Source: Chloroflexota bacterium
GTDB taxonomy: Bacteria > Chloroflexota > UBA6077 > JACCZL01
Length of the DNA stretch: 7,369 nucleotides
Assembly: GCA_013695975.1 (NCBI GenBank)
Contig: JACCZL010000125.1
Location: forward strand, 1 to 7,369
Direction: 5' to 3'
The notes beneath the pieces were generated by a model. The model was not told where the DNA came from. It did not search any database and worked only from the letters and a program-made list of their open reading frames with translations. Positions within the stretch are counted from its first letter, which is position 1, and each line of letters begins with the position of its first letter. Of this stretch, positions 1 through 6,258 are shown piece after piece. The position numbers were made by a program, and so were the translations under genes.

Positions 1-1222
1 CATCCCCGTCGAATGCCAGCGGGCCCGGCTCACCCGCCACCGACAGTGTCGGTAGGCCGGCGACGTCGGGGAGCAGCGCCTCCGACACCAGCAGCTCCTC
101 GAGGGCGAGCGTGTTCTTGATCCAGACGACCCGCGGCGCACGGCTGTTGGAAGAGTGGAGGGCCACCTCGATCGCTTCACGGTCGCTCTCGAGGATGACC
201 GGAATCTTGACGGTTTCGGGCGCATTGGCCGTCAGGGCGTTCATGTAGCCCTTGCCAAGGTCAAGCTTCGTGAAGAGCCGGCGGGTGGTGAAGTCCGCGA
301 TCCCGATCCCGAGGCCGTTGCCCTCCGACTCTGGCGTGATGTCGAGGACGACCACCCGCTTGTAGAGCGGGCGCTTCTCGCCGCCGATCCGCCGCCACAT
401 CCCCACCACGTTGTAGTCCATGCCGCTACCGGAGATGTTCTTGCCCAGCTCGCCGACGACCAGGACGTCCAGCTCGTCGAACGGCACCCTCGCGAGCAGC
501 CCGTTGGCCACGACCAGCAGGCGCCGGTCAGTGTCGTGGAACTCGCCCGGGTTGGCCTGCTCGATCGTGTGGAGCTGGTGGTAGGCGTTCTCGACGAGCG
601 CCAGTCCGAGGACGACGTTGGCGCGCGCCAGCGTGACCCGCGCCACCTCGGGGATCGAGTCGCGGAGCCCCCGCGCGTGGATCGCCTGGGCGCCACGCTG
701 CTTGCCGAGGCCGATCGCGGTCATCTTGCAGAGCCCGCTCTCGATATCGCCCCGAAAGGCCGTGTGTGGCTTGACGCGCCCGACGACGACGATACCGTCC
801 GCGTCGTGGGCATGCTTGTCGAGATGGACCGACGTGCCGTCCTCGAGCTGCCCGATCACGACGGTCTCCATGCTCGCCAGCACCGGCGCACCGACCTCGC
901 GCTCGGTGATGCCGTACTCGGCCAGGACGCCACGCTGGCCCTCCACAGTTGCACCGCCGTGGCTGCCCATGGCCGGCACGACGAACGGCTCGGCGCCCAG
1001 GCGACGGAGCTCGGCCACCACGGTGGCGATGACGAGCTGGATGTCGGCGATCCCGCGGCTCCCGGCCGTGATCGCGATGCGCTGACCAGCCCGTACCCTC
1101 TCGCCCACGCCGCCCCGTGCGAAGGCCTGACGGACCGCCCCCGCCACATCGTCCAGCCGCTCGCGAGGCAGCTCTTGCCGCACCGAAACCATCTGCGGAA
1201 TCTCAGCTCGTGGCAGTGGCAT
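1..1222 (-). CDS. LarA-like (lactate racemase domain, DUF2088) protein, 3' end cut by window edge
   Basis: I translated this frame by hand: it is open from an ATG at 1222 to the left edge, giving 407 residues without a stop. The LarA N-terminal domain pattern is clear: MGSHGGAT (residues 85-92), VKPHTAF (150-156), ESGLCKM (161-167) and an IH pair at 181-182. LarA racemases bind a nickel-pincer nucleotide through one lysine and histidines (H108, H174, K184, H200 in the lactate racemase). Here H88, H153, K166 and H182 keep that order and nearly the same spacing (K to H is 16 in both), so a catalytically competent racemase or epimerase of 2-hydroxy acids is plausible. The substrate cannot be read. 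No LarB, LarC or LarE cofactor genes are in view. The start is chosen because GAGGAGGT lies 6 nt upstream; an in-frame ATG at 1237 would place that site inside the gene. No signal peptide, so cytoplasmic. Family call fairly sure, function inferred. Confidence 0.85.
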   Translation of the reverse strand, partial: MPLPRAEIPQMVSVRQELPRERLDDVAGAVRQAFARGGVGERVRAGQRIAITAGSRGIADIQLVIATVVAELRRLGAEPFVVPAMGSHGGATVEGQRGVLAEYGITEREVGAPVLASMETVVIGQLEDGTSVHLDKHAHDADGIVVVGRVKPHTAFRGDIESGLCKMTAIGLGKQRGAQAIHARGLRDSIPEVARVTLARANVVLGLALVENAYHQLHTIEQANPGEFHDTDRRLLVVANGLLARVPFDELDVLVVGELGKNISGSGMDYNVVGMWRRIGGEKRPLYKRVVVLDITPESEGNGLGIGIADFTTRRLFTKLDLGKGYMNALTANAPETVKIPVILESDREAIEVALHSSNSRAPRVVWIKNTLALEELLVSEALLPDVAGLPTLSVAGEPGPLAFDGD

Positions 1223-1227
1223 CCCAG

Positions 1228-1235
1228 ACCTCCTC
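1228..1235 (-). promoter_or_regulatory. Strong ribosome binding site of the LarA-like gene
   Basis: GAGGAGGT on the minus strand, 6 nt before the ATG at 1222. It decides between this ATG and the in-frame ATG at 1237, which has no such site before it. Confidence 0.75.
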
Positions 1236-1300
1236 ATCAGCGGGAATCGTGGAACGGTGACCCGCCGACGCCTAGGAGTCTCGGTTGCGCCGGTGCAGCG

Positions 1301-1326
1301 GAGCCGCCGGCTCACCCCGGCCGGGG
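1301..1326. repeat. Two adjacent GC palindromes between the CPBP and LarA-like genes
   Basis: GAGCCG-C-CGGCTC (1301-1313) is followed after one base by the perfect 12-bp palindrome CCCCGGCCGGGG (1315-1326). They lie in the 148-nt spacer downstream of the CPBP stop and about 80 nt upstream of the LarA-like start. There is no T-run on either side, so an intrinsic terminator is not supported. They could be RNA hairpins in the leader or 3' end, a DNA-binding site, or chance in GC-rich DNA. The rest of the spacer (1223-1370) shows only a possible extended -10 (TGTTACACT on the minus strand near 1357-1365) without a convincing -35. Confidence 0.5.
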
Positions 1327-1370
1327 CGACGCTGCGTGCCTCGCTCTGACATCCAGTGTAACAGGGCGGC

Positions 1371-2333
1371 CTATGGCATGGAGCCAGCGAAGTAGAGGGC
1401 CATGAACGCGACTGAGTTGTTCAAGGCGTGTCCAACCACGTTCGGCACGATGCTGCCAGTCCGTTGATAGATCCACGCGAACATCAGCGCCAGGGCGATG
1501 ATCGCCGGCACGGCCGGCAAGTTCAGGTGGAGTGTCGCGAAGGCCAGCGAGCTGATCGCGTAGGCCACCAGCGGGCCGCGGGTCCGGAGGTAGCTGCGAA
1601 AGACAAATCCTCGAAAGAACAGCTCTTCGGCGATCGGCGCGATTAGCCCGCCGGCCAGGACGATCGCCAGGAATCCGAGCGCCGGGAAGCCACGCACACA
1701 GCTCAGGTCCTGAAGCTGAGTCTGGCGAATCCCGAAGCGGTCGAGCAGGGCGTTGATCCCGACGTTCATCCCCAGCGCTACGACCCCCACCAGCAGTCCG
1801 ATGCGGGCATCGCGGCCCAGTCGCGGCGGCGCCAGCCCGAGATCCGCCGCGGTGATCACCCGCGGACGGATGAAGCGAAAATAGGTCACGCCGAGCAAGG
1901 CGGCGTCCACGCTCAAGGCCGCGGTCAGGAACCCGCCCACCGAGCAGATCCCCCCGTCAGCTCCAGCGAAGGCGCTGCCAGACCTTAGCAAGGCGTAAAG
2001 AAGTGGGCCAAGGCTGCTGAGCACGGCGATCAGCATGGTGCTCATCACCACAAGGCGGTGCGACCCAACATCTCGCCAGGCGGCGCCGCCGCCCTGGAAG
2101 CCCGGTGCCATGACGTAGGCCCCGAGCCCGCCCGCGAACACCAGGATGCCGATACCCAGCAGGACCGCTGACCAAAGCCCGAGCGCGAACCCTCCACTGC
2201 CCGGCAGCACCCGCTGGAGCGACAGCCAGCCGCCACCCACAAGCCCAAGGACCAGCCCGACCGTCATCACCACGGTGACCTGGCGTCCGGTCGGCCACGG
2301 ACGCCGTGGCGTCAGCACCTCGTCACGCTGCAT
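1371..2333 (-). CDS. CPBP family intramembrane glutamic endopeptidase (CAAX protease-like)
   Basis: A 320-residue, mostly hydrophobic protein with about eight likely membrane segments (roughly residues 19-38, 48-75, 93-117, 132-153, 178-197, 217-235, 257-275, 276-293). The CPBP (Abi, Rce1-type) motifs are all present in the C-terminal half: EELFFRG at 236-242 (E236, E237, R241), the FxxxH element at 265-269 (H269), and HxxxN at 302-306 (H302, N306). In this family the glutamates and histidines form the membrane-embedded active site that cleaves substrate proteins; substrates of bacterial members are mostly unknown. The ATG at 2333 has no good ribosome binding site, but it begins 35 nt after the nrdR stop on the same strand, so co-transcription or coupling is likely. 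An N-terminal segment of about 155 residues with four helices precedes the CPBP core. Family call secure; physiological role unknown. Confidence 0.9.
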   Translation of the reverse strand: MQRDEVLTPRRPWPTGRQVTVVMTVGLVLGLVGGGWLSLQRVLPGSGGFALGLWSAVLLGIGILVFAGGLGAYVMAPGFQGGGAAWRDVGSHRLVVMSTMLIAVLSSLGPLLYALLRSGSAFAGADGGICSVGGFLTAALSVDAALLGVTYFRFIRPRVITAADLGLAPPRLGRDARIGLLVGVVALGMNVGINALLDRFGIRQTQLQDLSCVRGFPALGFLAIVLAGGLIAPIAEELFFRGFVFRSYLRTRGPLVAYAISSLAFATLHLNLPAVPAIIALALMFAWIYQRTGSIVPNVVGHALNNSVAFMALYFAGSMP

Positions 2334-2368
2334 GCTGGAGTCGGGCCGCCGTGGTGATGCCGATCACG

Positions 2369-2821
2369 CTACGTCGGCAGCAGCTTTCGCAGCTCGTCCT
2401 CGAAGGATGATATGTCGGCGAAGGCGCGGTAGACCGACGCAAAGCGGATGTACGCGACGTGGTCGACCAGGCGGAGCTTCTCGACGACCAGATCGCCAAT
2501 GACGCTGCTCGGGACTTCCAGGAGATCACGATTCCGCAACGTCGCCTCGATCTGATCGACCATGCGCTCGATCGTTTCGGCGCTGATCGGCCGCTTGGCG
2601 CACGCCGTCTGGATGCTGCCCCACAACTTGGTGCGATCGAAGAGCTGGCGGCGCCCGTCCTTCTTGACGACCATCAGGTTCGCCGTTTCGGGCCGCTCGT
2701 ACGTCGTGAACCGCCCGCTGCAGCCCTGACACTCGCGACGCCGTCGCGTGAGCGCGACATCGTCGGCGTCACGCTTGTCGAGCACGCGAGTTTCCCGAGA
2801 ACCGCAGAAGGGGCAGCGCAT
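2369..2821 (-). CDS. nrdR: NrdR, transcriptional repressor of ribonucleotide reductase genes
   Basis: A 150-residue protein beginning MRCPFC, the standard start of this family. A zinc ribbon is formed by C3, C6, C31 and C34, followed by the FTTYER segment (38-43) and an ATP-cone from about residue 49 to 139 (VVKKDG, LFDRTKL, KRPIS). NrdR senses ATP/dATP through the ATP-cone and represses nrd genes by binding paired NrdR boxes. The frame can be extended by five residues to a GTG at 2836, but I prefer the ATG at 2821: it matches family length and the predicted promoter places transcription start at about this ATG. That implies a leaderless or near-leaderless mRNA, consistent with the absence of a ribosome binding site. 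It is the first gene of a leftward unit with the CPBP protease and lies divergent from RNase J. No ribonucleotide reductase genes are in the window. Confidence 0.96.
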   Translation of the reverse strand: MRCPFCGSRETRVLDKRDADDVALTRRRRECQGCSGRFTTYERPETANLMVVKKDGRRQLFDRTKLWGSIQTACAKRPISAETIERMVDQIEATLRNRDLLEVPSSVIGDLVVEKLRLVDHVAYIRFASVYRAFADISSFEDELRKLLPT

Positions 2822-2826
2822 GCGCA

Positions 2827-2855
2827 ATTCTAACACGGGTTGTGTAAGCTATCAG
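2827..2855 (-). promoter_or_regulatory. Predicted nrdR promoter (sigma70-like, extended -10)
   Basis: On the minus strand, CTGATA (2855-2850) resembles a -35 element (4 of 6 matches to TTGACA). After exactly 17 nt comes TAGAAT (2832-2827), 5 of 6 matches to TATAAT, preceded by TG one base upstream (TGTTAGAAT, an extended -10). The expected start of transcription is about position 2820, at the nrdR ATG. This is a pattern match only. Confidence 0.5.
2830..2848. promoter_or_regulatory. 19-bp imperfect dyad overlapping the nrdR -10, candidate operator
   Basis: On the plus strand CTAACAC (2830-2836), a 5-bp spacer GGGTT, then GTGTAAG (2842-2848). The arms are reverse complements at 6 of 7 positions. 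The dyad fills the spacer and overlaps the -10 of the predicted nrdR promoter, a typical repressor position, in the only control region shared with RNase J. It has ACAC/GTGT outer elements like an NrdR box, but the spacing is 5 rather than the usual 8, so I do not call it an NrdR box. Confidence 0.4.
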
Positions 2856-2864
2856 CTATCAGCT
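2847..2864. repeat. Short tandem repeat (AGCTATC x2 plus AGCT)
   Basis: The plus strand reads AGCTATC twice and then AGCT, an exact 7-bp tandem of about 2.6 copies. It overlaps the predicted nrdR -35 and lies just upstream of the RNase J ribosome binding site (GGAGG at 2869-2873). Confidence 0.7.
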
Positions 2865-2877
2865 CCCTGGAGGAACC

Positions 2878-4545
2878 GTGAATCAGACGCTGCGCGTGGC
2901 GCTGCTCGGCGGGGTCGGCGAGGTCGGTAAGAATTCGGCGGTCTTCGAATACGACGGCGAGATGGTGCTCGTCGACGCCGGCGTGAAATTTCCCGAGGTC
3001 GAGCTGCACGGCGTCGACCTGGTGATCCCCAACTTCGATTACCTGATCGACGCTCCAGACGACCTGCGGGCGATCCTGATCACCCATGGTCATGAGGATC
3101 ACATCGGGGCCCTGCCCTATCTGCTCATGCAGCTCGAGCGGAGCGAGCCGATTCCGATCTACGGCACCCGCCTCACCATCGGCATGATTGGCGCGAAGCT
3201 CAAGGAACACCGCCAGCTCGATCGCGCGACCCTGATCGAGATCGAACCCGGCAAGCAGTTCGAGGTCGAGCCCTTCGAGGCCCTGCCCGTCTTCGTCAAT
3301 CACAGCGTCCCCGGCGCCGTCGGCTTCGCGATCAAGACGCCCGTCGGCACGCTCTTTCACACTGGGGACTACAAGTTCGATCGCCAGCCTGTCGACGGCG
3401 TCGGAACCGACGAGGAATCCCTGCGGCGGCTCGGCGACGAGGGCATTCTGGCCCTCTTTTCAGACTGTGTCCGCGTCGAGAACCCCGGCTGGACCGGCTC
3501 CGAGACCATCGTCGGACAGAACCTCGAGCGGATCATCGCCGCGGCGTCCGGCCGGGTCATCATCACCACCTTCGCCTCGAACCTGGCGCGCCTTCGCCAG
3601 ATCATCCTGATCGCCCACCGCCTCGGTCGCAAGGTCGCGGTGGCCGGGCGGAGCATGGACCAGAACCTCAAGGTGGCCGCCGACATCGACTACCTCGACG
3701 CACCTGAAGGGACGCTGATCTCGTTGCGCGCGGCCCAGAAGACCCCGCCCAACCAGCTCGTCGTCCTGGCAACCGGCAGCCAGGGCGAGCCCAGCTCCGT
3801 CCTCAGCCGCATGGCGACCGGCGACCATCCCAACGTCAAGATCATCCCTCAGGATACCGTCGTCTTCAGCGCCGGCCCGATCCCCGGCAACGAAGAGACC
3901 GTCGCCCGCTCCATCGACAATCTTTACCGTCGCGGCGCGAAAGTGATCTATCGTGCGATCGACGAAGGCGTCCACGTCTCCGGCCACTCCAGCCAGGACG
4001 AGCTACGCCACATGCTGGGCCTGCTACGCCCCAAGTATTGCATCCCCATCCACGGCGAGTATCGAATGCTAGTCCTCTACAAGGAGCTCGCCGTCGCGAC
4101 CGGCATCCCCGCCGAGCGCGTGATCATCGCCGACATCGGCGAGGTGATCGAGTTCGGCGACGGCAAGGCTGCAAAGAGTGGGACGATCCCCTCGGGCGCC
4201 GTGCTCGTCGACGGGCTGACCGTCGGCGACGTGACCAACCTGGTCCTCCGCGACCGCACCCGCCTGGCGGCCGACGGCGTCCTGATCGCCGTCGTCGTGA
4301 TCGATCGCGAGACCGGCGAGCTGATCGGCGGCCCCGATCTCGTCTCCCGCGGCGTCGTCGACCCCCGCCAGGACGCGATCCTCGACGACGCCCGCGACGC
4401 ACTGATCGCGGCCCTCCAGACCGTCCAGCAGGTCGAGCCCAGCTACGGCTTTCTCAACAGCAAGATCCGGGAAGTCCTCAGCGCCTTCATCTACGAACGC
4501 GCCCGCCGCCGCCCGATGATCCTTCCAGTCGTGACCGAAGTCTGA
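2878..4545 (+). CDS. rnj: Ribonuclease J (metallo-beta-lactamase / beta-CASP RNase)
   Basis: A 555-residue protein, the length of typical RNase J. RNase J acts in the cytoplasm as a 5'-to-3' exonuclease and endonuclease in mRNA decay and rRNA maturation, with two zinc ions. Metallo-beta-lactamase motifs: HGHEDH at 70-75, H142 in NHSVPG, and D164 in HTGDYKFD. The beta-CASP region covers about residues 205-365 (TTFASN 230-235, GPIPGNE 333-339), followed by HVSGH (366-370) and PIHGEY (390-395, H392 metal ligand). The C-terminal domain runs from about 450, with EVLSAFIYERARRRPMILP near the end. Translation starts at GTG 2878, with GGAGG 4 nt upstream. The usual SDSTN element is replaced by SDCVRVE (195-201), which I recall from Chloroflexota homologues. 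It diverges from nrdR and converges on the amidase gene, with 6 nt between stop codons and no visible terminator. Confidence 0.97.
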   Translation: MNQTLRVALLGGVGEVGKNSAVFEYDGEMVLVDAGVKFPEVELHGVDLVIPNFDYLIDAPDDLRAILITHGHEDHIGALPYLLMQLERSEPIPIYGTRLTIGMIGAKLKEHRQLDRATLIEIEPGKQFEVEPFEALPVFVNHSVPGAVGFAIKTPVGTLFHTGDYKFDRQPVDGVGTDEESLRRLGDEGILALFSDCVRVENPGWTGSETIVGQNLERIIAAASGRVIITTFASNLARLRQIILIAHRLGRKVAVAGRSMDQNLKVAADIDYLDAPEGTLISLRAAQKTPPNQLVVLATGSQGEPSSVLSRMATGDHPNVKIIPQDTVVFSAGPIPGNEETVARSIDNLYRRGAKVIYRAIDEGVHVSGHSSQDELRHMLGLLRPKYCIPIHGEYRMLVLYKELAVATGIPAERVIIADIGEVIEFGDGKAAKSGTIPSGAVLVDGLTVGDVTNLVLRDRTRLAADGVLIAVVVIDRETGELIGGPDLVSRGVVDPRQDAILDDARDALIAALQTVQQVEPSYGFLNSKIREVLSAFIYERARRRPMILPVVTEV

Positions 4546-4551
4546 GCACCG

Positions 4552-6090
4552 CTACGTGACGGGAAACTGCTTGAAGTAGGCTTTGACCGCTTCGGCGTAG
4601 CCGCGGGCGATCGCAGCCTGGATCCGATCCTGGCGGAGGGCGTTGGCGTCGTCCGGGTTGGTGACGAAAAGCGGCTCCCCAATGATGCCGGGCATCTCCG
4701 TCGGACGCTTGACGTGCTCGCTGGCCGGCCCGAGCAGAAAGTAATGCGCCCCGTGGCCCAGGACGATCGTGTCGACGGTCGCCTTGCGGTCGATCGTCTC
4801 GTACCCAGCCTCCTTGAGCGCTTTGACCAGGTGGCTCTGGGTCAGCTCCGCCAGGGCTCGGTTGCGATCGACGAAGGGGCGACCGTCGGCGTAGAAGACC
4901 TGGGTGCCGCGGCGGCTAGCATCTGTCACACCGTTGAAATGCACCGAGACGAGCAGGTCAGCCCGCATCTCGTTCGCCCTGTCGACCCGCGCCTGCAGCT
5001 CGTCGGAGAGGTTGACCTTGCCGTCGGCGGTGAGGTCGCGCGACCCGTTCAGTTGGCTGTCGGCGGTACGGCTTTGCATCGCGTTGATGCCGCCCTCGCG
5101 AAGCAGCTCGGCGAGCCGGGTGGCCACCTTCAAGTTCAGATCCTTCTCCATCAGCATCGACCCATCTGGGAACTTGTAGGTCGCGCCAGTCTCCCTACCG
5201 CCGTGACCGGCGTCAACCATCACCGTCGGCTCGCGACGAAAGGCGTCGCTGAGGTCCGACGCCGGCAGGTCGCGCGGCTGCTTCACCGACGAGACCATCC
5301 GCGGGTCGAATTGCCCGTACAGCGGGCTGCCGCGCGCCTGCGAGTCGAGGTCGGGTGGCAGGGTGCGAAGGGTGAGGATCGACTTCACGTAGTCCGCGAG
5401 CAGCAGCCCCTGGGTGGTACCCGTACTCGTGTCGAAGTGCATGATCCCGCGCTGGAACCGAAGGTAGACGAAGCCAGCGTTGGCTGGATCAAAGGCCGGC
5501 TTCGAGGTCGGAAGCCCCCAGATCTCGAGATTGAACCCGAGCAGGAGGCCCGGGCTGACGCGCCCGTCCGGAAACGCCTCTTGCGCTCGCACGCTATTGG
5601 CAAAGGTCTGGTAGAAATTGACCTTGAGCCCCTGCCACATGTCTGGCGCGTAGTCCTTGACGAACTGGAGCGCCTTGACGTGGTAATCGGGCGCGCCGAC
5701 CTGAGGCTGGCGCGCAAGGACCTCGGGGTCGGCGGCCGGAAACGTCGATCCGTTGATCCGCGTGTAGGGCATCAGCCCTTCGTCGAGGATGTTCATCATC
5801 GTGACCGAGCCGTCTGGCTGCTGCTGAAGGATCTCGCGCTGGAAGATCTGGACGCGAAAGCCGCTCAGGACGAACGGGTTCGAGACCGGGTAGCCAAACG
5901 TCCGAAGCCCGCCTCGTTGACGGAAGAAGTCCCAGAACGCGCCATCGGCGATGGTGTAGCCGGTCTGAGGATAGAAGCGCGCGTTTTCCTGGGCCGCTGC
6001 CCGGCTGGCGGGCACCGCGAGCGCCAGCACGCCGAGCACCAGAGTGCAGAGCATCAATCGTGGGCCATGCAGGTGAGTCAGCCGATGCAT
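4552..6090 (-). CDS. Secreted N-acetylmuramoyl-L-alanine amidase (Amidase_3) with N-terminal FGYP-type module
   Basis: A 512-residue exported protein. A signal peptide is evident: a basic start, a hydrophobic stretch at 12-25, and AAA at 31-33 as the likely cleavage site. Residues 38-241 form a two-unit module: FGYPVSNPF (65-73) with FQRE (83-86), then WGLPTSKPAF (191-200) with FQRG (212-215). The catalytic Amidase_3 domain spans 288-508 with zinc ligands H296 (DAGHGG), E315 (MEKDLNL) and H384 (VSVHFNG), and probable catalytic E472 (GIIGEPLFVTN). Such enzymes cut the bond between N-acetylmuramic acid and L-alanine in peptidoglycan, during division or wall turnover. An extra loop at 352-363 resembles a calcium-binding dockerin/EF-hand loop. 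The ATG at 6090 is the only sensible start: GAGAGGA lies upstream at a long spacing and there is no earlier in-frame start codon. Enzyme class is secure; the role of the N-terminal module is unknown. Confidence 0.93.
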   Translation of the reverse strand: MHRLTHLHGPRLMLCTLVLGVLALAVPASRAAAQENARFYPQTGYTIADGAFWDFFRQRGGLRTFGYPVSNPFVLSGFRVQIFQREILQQQPDGSVTMMNILDEGLMPYTRINGSTFPAADPEVLARQPQVGAPDYHVKALQFVKDYAPDMWQGLKVNFYQTFANSVRAQEAFPDGRVSPGLLLGFNLEIWGLPTSKPAFDPANAGFVYLRFQRGIMHFDTSTGTTQGLLLADYVKSILTLRTLPPDLDSQARGSPLYGQFDPRMVSSVKQPRDLPASDLSDAFRREPTVMVDAGHGGRETGATYKFPDGSMLMEKDLNLKVATRLAELLREGGINAMQSRTADSQLNGSRDLTADGKVNLSDELQARVDRANEMRADLLVSVHFNGVTDASRRGTQVFYADGRPFVDRNRALAELTQSHLVKALKEAGYETIDRKATVDTIVLGHGAHYFLLGPASEHVKRPTEMPGIIGEPLFVTNPDDANALRQDRIQAAIARGYAEAVKAYFKQFPVT

Positions 6091-6111
6091 TGCGCCGATG
6101 TTCCTCTCCTC

Positions 6112-6128
6112 CGCCAGCCGGCCTGGCG
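6112..6128. repeat. Inverted repeat in the amidase leader
   Basis: CGCCAG (6112-6117), spacer CCGGC, CTGGCG (6123-6128): a perfect 6-bp stem with a 5-nt loop, located 22-38 nt before the amidase ATG and immediately upstream of the AGGAGAGG ribosome binding region (6103-6110). It could form a hairpin in the amidase leader, or be chance. Confidence 0.4.
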
Positions 6129-6193
6129 TCTACCCAGGAGTTGTTCCCACACGAGTAACGTGCGCCCGAAGGAGGGGTTGCGGGCGGCGGGCG

Positions 6194-6222
6194 TTGTGGC
6201 GTACGCCGACCCCCGCTAAAGT
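6194..6222 (+). promoter_or_regulatory. Possible promoter of the aldolase gene
   Basis: TTGTGG (6194-6199) and TAAAGT (6217-6222) are separated by exactly 17 nt and match the sigma70 -35 and -10 consensus at 3 and 4 of 6 positions. Transcription would start near 6229, about 30 nt before the GTG start. A weak pattern match, but the only well-spaced pair I see in this divergent region. Confidence 0.3.
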
Positions 6223-6227
6223 AGAAC

Positions 6228-6241
6228 GGTGAAGTATCACC
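6228..6241. repeat. Inverted repeat at the start of the aldolase transcript
   Basis: GGTGA-AGTA-TCACC, perfect 5-bp arms with a 4-nt centre, lies at the predicted transcription start and 3 nt before the ribosome binding site (AAGGGAG, 6245-6251). It may be an operator half-site pair or a small leader hairpin. Confidence 0.4.
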
Positions 6242-6258
6242 AGTAAGGGAGCACTCTC

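Noticed and set aside
1315..1326. Intrinsic terminator after the CPBP gene
   Set aside because: The palindrome is strong but has no following T-run on either strand.
155..1405. 416-residue plus-strand open frame
   Set aside because: It is antisense to the LarA-like gene, which has clear family motifs. The translation is rich in D, R, H, L and P without domain motifs, as expected of a GC-rich shadow frame.
2822..2836. Longer nrdR start at GTG 2836
   Set aside because: Family members begin MxCPFC, and the predicted transcription start lies downstream of this GTG.
2830..2848. Canonical NrdR box
   Set aside because: ACAC and GTGT are 5 nt apart rather than 8, and no second box is visible nearby.
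2830..3987. Minus-strand frames of about 175 residues within the RNase J gene (2830-3360 and 3460-3987)
   Set aside because: Both are complements of conserved RNase J coding sequence, with compositional bias and no motif.
4038..4559. 173-residue arginine/proline-rich plus-strand frame
   Set aside because: A frame-shifted reading of the RNase J C-terminus; low-complexity composition typical of GC-rich out-of-frame translation.
4714..6219. 501-residue plus-strand open frame
   Set aside because: Antisense to the amidase, whose signal peptide and zinc ligands are unmistakable; the plus-strand product shows no recognisable motif.
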